Assembly (NCBI GenBank): GCA_045597125.1 | Contig: JAZODR010000034.1 | Span: 1 to 5,578 of the forward strand | Length of the DNA stretch: 5,578 nucleotides | Reading direction: 5' to 3' | DNA from: RGIG5579 sp045597125 | GTDB taxonomy: Bacteria > Bacillota > Clostridia > Oscillospirales > SIG627 | In this document: positions 1 through 5,578 of the stretch, piece after piece | Numbering within the stretch: the first letter of the stretch is position 1 | Layout of the letters: each line of letters opens with the position of its first letter | Notes under the pieces: model-generated | Database searches by the model: none | What the model was told of the DNA's origin: nothing | Seen by the model: the letters and a program-made list of their open reading frames with translations, nothing else | Made by a program: the position numbers and the translations under genes

Positions 1-1310
1 AGGAAGCCTTGAAACGCCATAACCATACCGATGGTAAACTGTCCCTGTATTGTCAAATACACGCCGACAACCAATACCGCCGTGTTCGTAAGAGAGGACA
101 CTAACTGAGGTATCAGACCGAGATACTGATTGAGCTTTGCAAATTTCACCTTTTGGGTATTCACGCTTGCCTGGTAGCCTGCCCATTTTTCAAAGAAGCC
201 GTTTTCAGCTCCTGACGCCTTGATTGTCTCAATCATTTCAATACCGGCAACGGTAGCCCCAGCGAGCTTTCCTGAGTCGCGCATTGAAACACGGGTAATA
301 TTGATTCTTTTCTTTGAGATGAAACGAGATACAAACGTATTTATGAAGATGGACGTTACTCCGATCAACGTCAAAAGCACGCTGTATCGAATCATAACCA
401 CCAAATAAAACACCATCATACACGACTCAATAACGAGAGGGGCAAAGGTATTTACAAGGCTGGATGCGATAGAAGCATTGGAGCCTTTTCTTTGTTGGAT
501 ATCGCCTGCCATTCGCTGTGAGAAGAACTCCATGGGCATTCGGAGCACCTTCCACATAAACGTGGTGCTGCCGACTGCGGCAATCTTCGCATTGATCCTT
601 GCCGCAAATACGGCTTGTATAAACGATATGATAATCTGTATACCCGATAGCGCGGCAAGTGCCCAAATAAACGGTATGAACCAGTCGGGGTTTTGTCCCG
701 TCAGCAATCGGTCGATAAAAATGCGAGAAAATGCGGGCTCAATGATACCGATGAGCGAAGCAATCACCGTTGTAATAACCGTAAACGCAACTGCCACACC
801 CGCCCCCTTCATCTTCGCTTTCGCAAACGCAAGCATGCTCTTGGGTTTGCCACTCGGCTCAAATGTCTCGGATGGCTCAAACATCAAACAAATACCCGTA
901 AAGGATTTGTCGAAAGTCTCCATCGGCACGGTATAACAGCCCTTTGCGGGATCGTTTAGCACCGCCTTGTTGCCCTTAAATCCGTCAAGCACGAGAAAGT
1001 GATTGAAATTCCAGTGAATGATGCAGGGGAATTTTCCGTTTGCCTTCAAATCCTCCGGCTCGTAACGGTAGCCTTTTGCCACAAGTCCGTAACTCCTTGC
1101 GGCTTTTAATACGTTTTTTGCATTGGATCCGTCTCTTGATACGCCGCAATCTGCGCGTACCTGCTCAAGAGGAATCCATTTCCCATAATAGGCGAGGATC
1201 ATCGTCAGCGATGCCGCACCGCATTCCAGTGCTTCCATCTGCATAATGACAGGAACCTTAGCCGCGCCTTTCGTTATGGGTTGCTTGATCGGTTTCGTAG
1301 CTTTACCCAT
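1..1310 (-). CDS. NHLM/NHLP-type bacteriocin ABC exporter with N-terminal C39 peptidase (5' part, C-terminus off window)
   Basis: This gene encodes a peptidase-containing ABC exporter that would cut the leader from a ribosomal peptide and pump the product across the cytoplasmic membrane. Only 436 residues are in the window; the family is usually about 700 or more, so the ATP-binding domain lies beyond the left edge. Residues about 18-145 are a C39 cysteine protease: the catalytic Cys30 is in ALECGAAS, His104 in NFNHFLVLDGF, and Asp120 in LNDPAKG. The block around residues 51-82 (CGVSRDGS, then VLKAARSYGLVAKGYR) is highly typical of the NHLM exporter subfamily. The membrane domain starts near residue 170, with hydrophobic segments near 170-190, 211-236, 292-324 and 400-433, and with a LRMPMEFFSQRMAGDI intracellular-loop motif at about 256-271. 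The ATG follows a GAGGTGG ribosome site that overlaps the stop of the HlyD-like gene, 10 bases upstream. The two are probably co-translated and work as exporter and accessory protein. Confidence 0.93.
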   Translation of the reverse strand, partial: MGKATKPIKQPITKGAAKVPVIMQMEALECGAASLTMILAYYGKWIPLEQVRADCGVSRDGSNAKNVLKAARSYGLVAKGYRYEPEDLKANGKFPCIIHWNFNHFLVLDGFKGNKAVLNDPAKGCYTVPMETFDKSFTGICLMFEPSETFEPSGKPKSMLAFAKAKMKGAGVAVAFTVITTVIASLIGIIEPAFSRIFIDRLLTGQNPDWFIPFIWALAALSGIQIIISFIQAVFAARINAKIAAVGSTTFMWKVLRMPMEFFSQRMAGDIQQRKGSNASIASSLVNTFAPLVIESCMMVFYLVVMIRYSVLLTLIGVTSIFINTFVSRFISKKRINITRVSMRDSGKLAGATVAGIEMIETIKASGAENGFFEKWAGYQASVNTQKVKFAKLNQYLGLIPQLVSSLTNTAVLVVGVYLTIQGQFTIGMVMAFQGF

Positions 1311-1320
1311 ATCCGCCACC

Positions 1321-1794
1321 TCAATTCAGAATGAAGGATATAGGAGAAACGCTCTCTATCACGATCTCAGCGTTATGTATGCCATCGGCAAAATCACCGC
1401 TGACCTTTACGGCAAATACCCACTCACCGTTTACAAGATTTCCAACGTGAAGCGCGTAGTCGGTAAACGTACCGTCAACAGCCACGGGAGATGAAGCAAT
1501 CTCGGTAACGGTTCCCTCTTTATCACCGATGCGAACGGTCATACCATTCTCAACCGAAGCAATGTCGGTCTCTTTCACATAAATTGTTACCTCACCGTTT
1601 TCTGCAACAGCAACGGTGGAAAGGGTGGTATCCAACGTTCCTACAACACCCCAAACAATAGCGCCGACAAGCAATACAATAATCGCAGCCAGTATCATCC
1701 AAACTCCGGGATTGGATACGCGGATATACTCATTCAGTTGCTCGGGCGAGGATACCCGATCTACACTCTTCTTTCTAAATAACTGTTCGTTCAT
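1321..1794 (-). CDS. Short HlyD-like membrane-fusion/accessory protein of an NHLM-type bacteriocin exporter
   Basis: This 157-residue protein is probably the accessory (HlyD-like) partner of the exporter encoded next. Residues 1-30 form a polar cytoplasmic N-terminus whose pattern (LFRKKSVDRVSSPEQLNEYI) resembles the start of NHLM secretion proteins. Residues about 31-53 are one membrane helix, so the remainder should face outside. Residues about 60-157 are beta-rich; VKETDIASVENGMTVRIG (73-90) resembles the beta-barrel strand motif of HlyD proteins, and the end (ESVSPISFIL) also fits that family. Full NHLM secretion proteins are around 400 residues or more and contain a lipoyl-like domain and a long coiled coil. 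Both are missing here, although the reading frame is intact. There is no outer membrane to cross in a Gram-positive cell, so a natural short form is plausible (inference). The start has GTGGTGA six bases upstream. The stop TGA lies inside the ribosome site of the exporter gene. Confidence 0.82.
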   Translation of the reverse strand: MNEQLFRKKSVDRVSSPEQLNEYIRVSNPGVWMILAAIIVLLVGAIVWGVVGTLDTTLSTVAVAENGEVTIYVKETDIASVENGMTVRIGDKEGTVTEIASSPVAVDGTFTDYALHVGNLVNGEWVFAVKVSGDFADGIHNAEIVIESVSPISFILN

Positions 1795-1853
1795 AATATT
1801 TCACCACTCACTTCTTGATCGTTTGTTCCGTTGTTACGGCATTCGTTGAATTA

Positions 1854-2630
1854 TCACTGACAGGGTAAGTAATTTTCAATCAGATATTTCGCAAACTGAG
1901 AGCTTGTAAATGCCGCAAACCTCTGATACTGATCCGATTTTTCTTCATCGGCGTAATCGCAAACACTTTTAATAATCAGTCCTTTGGGTTTAGGAAGTAT
2001 AGCCTGCTCAACCGCATACATTACGGCATACGATTCCATATCCAATGCTGCCGTATTTCCGTATTGAGAATGAATCTGTTTATCTACGACCTCACTGTTT
2101 GCGACCACGGTGGAACCGCAAGCCATCGGACCGATATGTACGTGAAATTCATTGTCAGGACTCTCGATTGCTCGCTCTACAAGTGCAATTAAGCTCTCGT
2201 CCGTGTTTACAAAGCGCGGGCGAGGAATAAAGCCAACCTCTCCATAGGATACTCTCGCTCTTTTGGCTGATACGAATTTACCGGATGAATAATCCCATAC
2301 AACGTCGGGAATTACAATATCTCCGTATATTTGTTCCACCGAGTTTCTATGTGCAACCCCCGCGGCTATTCCAACCATAAAGACAAATCTTGGCTTGAAT
2401 AGGGTGATCATCTTCATTGTCAGCACACCCGCGGCGGTCATACCCATTTCGTCTTGCCGTGCGGCTACAAGCTTCAGACGCTTCCCTTTTCGCTCAACCG
2501 CCGTTTCATAGTATTTCTGACTATCTCCCTCTAAATTCAGAGGTTTCCAATCCTTATACATATGCATAACTCCCGCTTCCTCGGTGGCTGTTGCGGTAAT
2601 TAAAGCAACGTAATAATCAAAATTTTTCAA
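1854..2630 (-). CDS. Nucleoside phosphorylase/nucleosidase superfamily protein (PNP_UDP fold), TTG start
   Basis: This 258-residue protein belongs to the PNP/UDP/MTA-nucleosidase superfamily, which cleaves the N-glycosidic bond of nucleosides by phosphorolysis or hydrolysis. Visible marks in order: N-terminal strand YYVALITATATEEAG (6-20) with acidic Glu17/Glu18 where MTA/SAH nucleosidases carry a catalytic Glu; a glycine-rich VGIAAGVAHR (86-95); GPMACGSTVVANSEV (167-181); the ribose-binding Met-Glu pair in ALDMESYAV (195-203); and the catalytic-Asp region KSVCDYADEEKSD (221-233), probably Asp225. The CDYAD form resembles PNP domains fused to NACHT-type signalling proteins more than the SDKAD form of housekeeping MTA/SAH nucleosidases. 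The substrate cannot be read from the sequence. The start is TTG, preceded by AAAAGGA with 8-base spacing; the first internal ATG (residue 22) would remove the first strand. The gene ends with tandem stops TGA-TAA. It is probably cotranscribed with the phosphatase/ATPase pair upstream and the exporter downstream. Confidence 0.88.
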   Translation of the reverse strand: MKNFDYYVALITATATEEAGVMHMYKDWKPLNLEGDSQKYYETAVERKGKRLKLVAARQDEMGMTAAGVLTMKMITLFKPRFVFMVGIAAGVAHRNSVEQIYGDIVIPDVVWDYSSGKFVSAKRARVSYGEVGFIPRPRFVNTDESLIALVERAIESPDNEFHVHIGPMACGSTVVANSEVVDKQIHSQYGNTAALDMESYAVMYAVEQAILPKPKGLIIKSVCDYADEEKSDQYQRFAAFTSSQFAKYLIENYLPCQ

Positions 2631-2638
2631 AGCAATTT

Positions 2639-2645
2639 TCCTTTT
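2639..2645 (-). promoter_or_regulatory. Ribosome binding site deciding a TTG start
   Basis: On the minus strand this reads AAAAGGA, eight bases before the TTG at 2628-2630. No ATG or GTG start in the same frame is equally well placed, and the protein needs the residues encoded right after the TTG to complete its first beta strand. Confidence 0.7.
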
Positions 2646-2663
2646 CGTCCTCTTGATAGCGTT

Positions 2664-2678
2664 TAATCTGATAGATTA
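2664..2678 (-). repeat. Small perfect inverted repeat (6-bp arms, 3-base loop) between the ATPase and nucleosidase genes
   Basis: The minus strand reads TAATCT-ATC-AGATTA, six-base arms around a three-base loop, just after the stop codon of the GHKL ATPase gene. It is AT-rich and has no run of T after it, so it is not a convincing intrinsic terminator. It could be a weak mRNA hairpin, a small operator half-site pair, or chance. Confidence 0.3.
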
Positions 2679-2681
2679 TCC

Positions 2682-3089
2682 TCAGATGTTCTTTTTGATC
2701 TTCAAAATGTTTTGACCGTCTTTATATTCGTAGGTTATCTCATCCATGCTTTGCTTGACCATATAGATACCAAGTCCACCGATTTCTCTTTCTTCAGCGG
2801 AAAGCGTAATATCCGGATCGTCCTTGCCAAGCGGATCATACGGAACTCCGTTATCAATAAATGTGATAATAACCGCCAACGGAGCCTCGCTCACCTCAAC
2901 TCGAACGGTTGCGCTACCAACTTCGGTGTTATAAGCGTAATGAGCAATGTTTCCGAAAAGCTCGTCAATAGCTATGTCAATTTGCATCTGCGCCTTGATG
3001 GGGCAATCCATCAACTCAAGCTGTGCATTGACGAATTCCGTAACGGTCTCAATATTTTCAACAGTTGCAGAAAGGGTTAACTCCTTCAT
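2682..3089 (-). CDS. GHKL ATP-binding protein of the anti-sigma-factor serine kinase type (RsbW/SpoIIAB-like)
   Basis: This 135-residue protein consists of a single HATPase_c_2 domain, the size and layout of RsbW/SpoIIAB-type serine kinases. Such proteins phosphorylate a STAS-domain antagonist and hold a sigma factor or another partner. The N box is DELFGNIAHYAY (42-53, with Glu43 and Asn47), the G1 box is DNGVPYDP (79-86), and the G2 box is GGLGIYMVKQSMD (104-116). All ATP-binding boxes look intact, so it should bind ATP in the cytoplasm; whether its target is a sigma factor is not visible. The ATG overlaps the TGA of the SpoIIE-type phosphatase gene (ATGA), with a strong GAGGAGG seven bases upstream inside the phosphatase gene. 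That indicates co-translation and near-equal dosage of the two opposing enzymes. No STAS or sigma-factor gene is seen in the window. Confidence 0.9.
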   Translation of the reverse strand: MKELTLSATVENIETVTEFVNAQLELMDCPIKAQMQIDIAIDELFGNIAHYAYNTEVGSATVRVEVSEAPLAVIITFIDNGVPYDPLGKDDPDITLSAEEREIGGLGIYMVKQSMDEITYEYKDGQNILKIKKNI

Positions 3090-4738
3090 TGGGCATCCTC
3101 CTCATTGGTTTCCATTCTTGCCTTGTATTCAAGGCAAAGCATTGTAATATCGTCGAACTGGTCGGCATCTCCTACAAATTCGTCTATATCCTTTTTTATT
3201 GCGGGAAGAATATCGTTCGGAGTGCCACCCTTAACTTTGTTAAGGATCGCTCCAAGTCTATTCATTCCATAAAGTTCGTTTTTGAGATTGGTCGCTTCGG
3301 TTACACCGTCCGTGTACTGGAAGATCTTATCTCCCGGCGCTAATCTCATCGAGCCCGCGCGGTATTTCATACCCTCCATACCTGCAAGAACAAATGCCGC
3401 ACGAATCTTATAAGGCTCAAAATCGCCGCCGGCTTTGCAGATGAATGGCATTTCGTGTCCTGCGTTCACATAGACAAACTCACCTGTTACAAGGTCAAGC
3501 ACACCCTCAAAGGCTGTGATAAAGAGTTCTTCGCTGTTGGACTCGCAAAGGAGCTGATTGACCTCGGTGAACACCTTGCCAAGATCTCTGCCGGGAGTGG
3601 TATGGTCTTTGATCAAGGTCTTACCTATAACCATAAACAGAGCTGCGGGAACTCCCTTACCCGAAACGTCTGCCATAACGATGGCGAGGTGCGTATCATC
3701 CACCATAAAGAAATCGTAGAAGTCGCCACCGACCTCCTTGGCAGGCTCCATCGTGGCGTAAATATCAAATTCTTTTCTTTCAGGGAATGCCGGGAAGATG
3801 CAAGGAAGCATAGATGCCTGAATATGCTTGGCAATATCGAGCTCGGCACCGATACGCTCCTTTTCTGCGGTTACTTTTGATAGGTTGGCAATATAGTTTT
3901 CAAGCTCAGCCAACATAAAATTGAAGGATTCGCTGAGAGACTGAATTTCGTCACCCGTCTTTATCTCAATGCGCTGATTTTCAAATTTGCTCGTTTTAGT
4001 GATCTCCTTGGTAAAGGCAGTCAGCTTTCCAACCGGCTTTGTAACCATCTTTCTTACGAAGAAGATGTAAACGATAATGGTAATACCGATAATTGCAAAG
4101 GAGATAAGCAGCATATTGATAAGGAAGGAGTTGAGGTATGCTCTCACCTCACTCATATCGAGTATGTACTGGATTTCCGCGATTGCGTTTCCGTTCTCGT
4201 CAAGGATAACCGAAACACCCGTGTAGTTATATCCATAATCGTTATCGGTAACAAGCGGTTCGTCTATGCCCTTATTATCTCTGTATCTTTCCCAAATGGT
4301 GATGTATTTTTCCATATCAGCGGGATCGTCGGGATTTGCGGCATCCACGTAGAGGATATCACTGCCGTAAGGAAGTTGGTTCGCAGGATCGTCACCCATT
4401 TCCTCAACCATAGCGTCAATATAGAAGCAAACGCTGTCCTCATCCGGAACTACGAGGGAGAGAAACGTAATATCACCGTCTTTTTTCAGCTTATTAAAGA
4501 GGTCGTACATTTCCTTGTATTCGGGAGTTTGATCTCCACCCTCTGCAAGAATCGTTTTTACGTCCTCTACGTCAAGCATAGACGCAATGGCGTCGCTGTT
4601 CGTCATAACTCTTTCTGCGTACATTTCTTCAAGGTATGACTTTGAGGTTGCATAACTAAAGAGCGATATCGCAATCGTAAGAACAAGACCCACAACACCG
4701 AGGGAAATAATGAATTTAGGCAAAAGTTTAAGCTTCAT
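3086..4738 (-). CDS. Membrane sensor phosphatase: extracytoplasmic sensor, HAMP and SpoIIE/PP2C domain (RsbU-like)
   Basis: The 550-residue product is a signal-controlled serine/threonine phosphatase. Residues 6-29 form a first membrane helix; about 30-205 form an outside sensor domain, whose end (VSVILDENGNAIAEIQYILD) looks Cache-like; 206-228 form the second helix; about 229-282 a HAMP linker; a short helical coil follows at about 285-307 (ERIGAELDIAKHIQASMLP, the usual lead-in to SpoIIE domains); and about 321-540 form the PP2C-type phosphatase. Metal-binding motifs are intact: VGGDFYDF with Asp339, ADVSGKGVP with Asp357, YTDGVTEA with Asp477, and DQFDDITML with Asp529/Asp530. Its expected substrate is a phosphorylated STAS antagonist, acting against the kinase encoded next. 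The start used here is the ATG with TGGAGA six bases upstream. An ATG 45 bases further upstream gives a poor polar extension and lies inside the acetyltransferase gene. The gene overlaps that gene by 11 bases and the ATPase gene by 4. Confidence 0.93.
   Translation of the reverse strand: MKLKLLPKFIISLGVVGLVLTIAISLFSYATSKSYLEEMYAERVMTNSDAIASMLDVEDVKTILAEGGDQTPEYKEMYDLFNKLKKDGDITFLSLVVPDEDSVCFYIDAMVEEMGDDPANQLPYGSDILYVDAANPDDPADMEKYITIWERYRDNKGIDEPLVTDNDYGYNYTGVSVILDENGNAIAEIQYILDMSEVRAYLNSFLINMLLISFAIIGITIIVYIFFVRKMVTKPVGKLTAFTKEITKTSKFENQRIEIKTGDEIQSLSESFNFMLAELENYIANLSKVTAEKERIGAELDIAKHIQASMLPCIFPAFPERKEFDIYATMEPAKEVGGDFYDFFMVDDTHLAIVMADVSGKGVPAALFMVIGKTLIKDHTTPGRDLGKVFTEVNQLLCESNSEELFITAFEGVLDLVTGEFVYVNAGHEMPFICKAGGDFEPYKIRAAFVLAGMEGMKYRAGSMRLAPGDKIFQYTDGVTEATNLKNELYGMNRLGAILNKVKGGTPNDILPAIKKDIDEFVGDADQFDDITMLCLEYKARMETNEEDAQ
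3097..3103 (-). promoter_or_regulatory. Strong ribosome binding site inside the end of the phosphatase gene
   Basis: The minus strand reads GAGGAGG, seven bases before the ATG of the GHKL ATPase gene. It is encoded in the last codons of the phosphatase and supports translational coupling across the ATGA junction. Confidence 0.8.
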
Positions 4739-5342
4739 TGTTCGTCTCCACATTAAGTAACTTGTAGTAAACCTCCGCGTCACACAAGCATCTGCCTTTG
4801 CAATACGGACATATCAGCTCGGTATCATCATACCAAACCTTTTTTGTTTCTGCTAAGAAATCGAAATTACATTTCGAAAGAGCTTTACCGAGTGGAACGA
4901 CTCCACCGGGTTTCCAACAGACGATAAAGGCAACATCAACCGAAATTTCTTTTAGCCTTTCTAAAATGAACTGTATCATTTGTGCTGCAAAACCGATTCC
5001 TCGGTATTCCTCTTTTAACCCTACAGACTGAATTTTACCGACCTTTTTATCGGTTGAGGAGCAAACCTCACGGAACATATTGATATCGAGCCGTGAGTAT
5101 TTCGCTATGCTTTCCATGTCAGTAAGATAGAAATATATATATCCAACATTTTCTCCCGTTTCGCTTTTGAGGAGATAGAAAAACCTGTCCGCAGCACCGA
5201 TTGTGGCGGCAATCTCTTTCTCACTATAAAGATTTTCACCAACGCACTCGTCGCATAAACGACGTGCTTCGCTGATTTCTTCCTTCAGAATCGGCTTCAG
5301 AAAAAACCTGTCTTTATTTTTAAAAATTAAAGTGTGTATCAT
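4728..5342 (-). CDS. GNAT-family N-acetyltransferase with C-terminal four-cysteine tail
   Basis: This 204-residue protein is a predicted acetyl-CoA-dependent N-acetyltransferase of the cytoplasm; the substrate is unknown. The core motif A is clear at about residues 106-131: SVGLKEEYRGIGFAAQMIQF, in which Arg114-Gly115-Ile116-Gly117-Phe118-Ala119 fits the pyrophosphate-binding loop R/QxxGxG/A. Before it are a typical helix pair (about 20-52) and strands (FFYLLKSETGENVGYIYFYL, about 54-73). The C-terminus has CPYCKGRCLC (178-187), four cysteines in a CxxC-x3-CxC arrangement, which may bind a metal or be redox-active. The chosen ATG overlaps the stop of the upstream gene (ATGA) and has GAAAGG six bases upstream. 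A TTG 18 bases earlier is possible but has no comparable support. Its last 11 bases overlap the phosphatase gene. Its link to the signalling genes may be functional or only positional. Confidence 0.85.
   Translation of the reverse strand: MIHTLIFKNKDRFFLKPILKEEISEARRLCDECVGENLYSEKEIAATIGAADRFFYLLKSETGENVGYIYFYLTDMESIAKYSRLDINMFREVCSSTDKKVGKIQSVGLKEEYRGIGFAAQMIQFILERLKEISVDVAFIVCWKPGGVVPLGKALSKCNFDFLAETKKVWYDDTELICPYCKGRCLCDAEVYYKLLNVETNNEA
4745..4750 (-). promoter_or_regulatory. Ribosome binding site deciding the sensor-phosphatase start
   Basis: The minus strand reads TGGAGA, six bases before the ATG at 4736-4738. It favours this ATG over the earlier in-frame ATGs at 4753 (which overlaps the site itself) and 4783. 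Confidence 0.7.
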
Positions 5343-5578
5343 TTCTTGCCTTTCGTACAAGTCAAAATCTTCATTCCCATAGAAATGACCGATTTTTCTT
5401 GTAAGATCAAACGTTTGAGTGTTTTATAATTCAAATCAAGCCAAAGAGACCACGATCTGTATTCTTCGTTGTCAGGCTCTGCATCAAGGAGCAGTAATAT
5501 GTCCTCGGAAAGATAAGAGAAAAAGGTGGTAAAAATCGCTTTTTTCTTTTCCTTCTCACCCTCGGTTGCAGAAACGGC
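5339..5578 (-). CDS. Unrecognised protein, C-terminal end only (5' part off window)
   Basis: An open frame enters from the right edge and gives 79 codons before a TGA that overlaps the ATG of the acetyltransferase gene (ATGA at 5339-5342). The visible part is highly charged and probably helical: a GEKEKKK stretch, then an amphipathic segment FFSYLSEDILLLLDAEP, an aromatic stretch RSWSLWLDLNYKTLKRLI, and a basic end TCTKGKK. No membrane segment is convincing and I recognise no family. The frame is open to the edge without a stop, and the four-base overlap is typical of genuine operon neighbours, so it is likely a real gene end rather than a chance frame. Its function and full length cannot be judged. 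Confidence 0.68.
   Translation of the reverse strand, partial: AVSATEGEKEKKKAIFTTFFSYLSEDILLLLDAEPDNEEYRSWSLWLDLNYKTLKRLILQEKSVISMGMKILTCTKGKK
5349..5354 (-). promoter_or_regulatory. Ribosome binding site deciding the acetyltransferase start
   Basis: The minus strand reads GAAAGG, six bases before the ATG at 5340-5342. Together with the ATGA overlap with the preceding gene, it favours this ATG over the TTG at 5358-5360. Confidence 0.65.

Noticed and set aside
478..936. A 152-codon open frame on the plus strand.
   Set aside because: It lies wholly opposite the exporter gene, its protein lacks any recognisable domain, and the minus-strand frame there shows clear family motifs. It is an antisense shadow.
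1321..1794. The HlyD-like gene as a truncated pseudogene.
   Set aside because: It has an intact frame, a ribosome site and both family-like ends, and its stop is neatly coupled to the exporter start. A natural short form fits better, though an old internal deletion cannot be excluded.
1828..1839. CCGT-TGTT-ACGG hairpin in the gap before the HlyD-like gene, considered as a terminator.
   Set aside because: The stem is only four base pairs and no T-run follows on the minus strand, so termination is not supported.
3455..3880. A 141-codon open frame on the plus strand.
   Set aside because: It lies opposite the conserved metal-binding motifs of the SpoIIE phosphatase, so it is a shadow of that gene.
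4739..4783. A 15-residue longer N-terminus for the sensor phosphatase.
   Set aside because: It would add a polar Arg-rich stretch, lies inside the acetyltransferase gene, and the ribosome site sits directly before the later ATG.
5343..5360. A TTG start giving a six-residue longer acetyltransferase.
   Set aside because: The ATG at 5342 has both a well-spaced GAAAGG and a classic ATGA overlap with the preceding gene.

Overview
The window is a tightly packed, single-strand gene cluster. All seven genes recognised here are on the minus strand, so transcription runs from the right edge to the left edge. The largest gap between genes is 59 bases, and three junctions are overlaps. GC looks moderate (about mid-40s % by eye). 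Strong Shine-Dalgarno sites, a TTG start, and the mix of a SpoIIE-type phosphatase, an RsbW/SpoIIAB-like ATPase and an NHLM-type bacteriocin exporter point to a low-to-moderate GC Firmicute, most likely an anaerobic Clostridia member such as a Lachnospiraceae or Oscillospiraceae gut or rumen organism. This placement is an inference from gene content, not a database match.

In transcription order: (i) the C-terminal 79 codons of an unrecognised, charged and probably helical protein enter from the right edge (5339..5578). (ii) A GNAT-family acetyltransferase with a C-terminal four-cysteine tail follows through an ATGA overlap (4728..5342). (iii) A membrane sensor with two transmembrane helices, a HAMP domain and a SpoIIE/PP2C phosphatase overlaps the acetyltransferase end by 11 bases (3086..4738). 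(iv) A small GHKL ATPase of the anti-sigma-factor kinase type is joined to it by another ATGA overlap (2682..3089). (v) A nucleoside phosphorylase/nucleosidase-fold protein begins at a TTG codon (1854..2630). (vi) A very short HlyD-like membrane protein follows (1321..1794). (vii) The first 436 residues of a C39-peptidase ABC exporter of the NHLM/NHLP bacteriocin type run off the left edge (1..1310).

The probable logic is that a signal outside the cell is read by the sensor-phosphatase. The phosphatase and the ATPase then form opposite arms of a partner-switching circuit, whose STAS-domain or other target is not in the window. The downstream genes encode leader-peptide cleavage and export of a peptide product. 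The nucleosidase-like gene sits between the regulatory pair and the exporter. It has the sequence style of PNP-type domains found in signalling and conflict proteins, and its role here is open. No precursor peptide, second ABC subunit, modification enzyme or operon promoter is visible, so the system is cut at both ends. Nothing here is a mobile element, CRISPR array or RNA gene, and no stretch over 300 bases lacks a gene.
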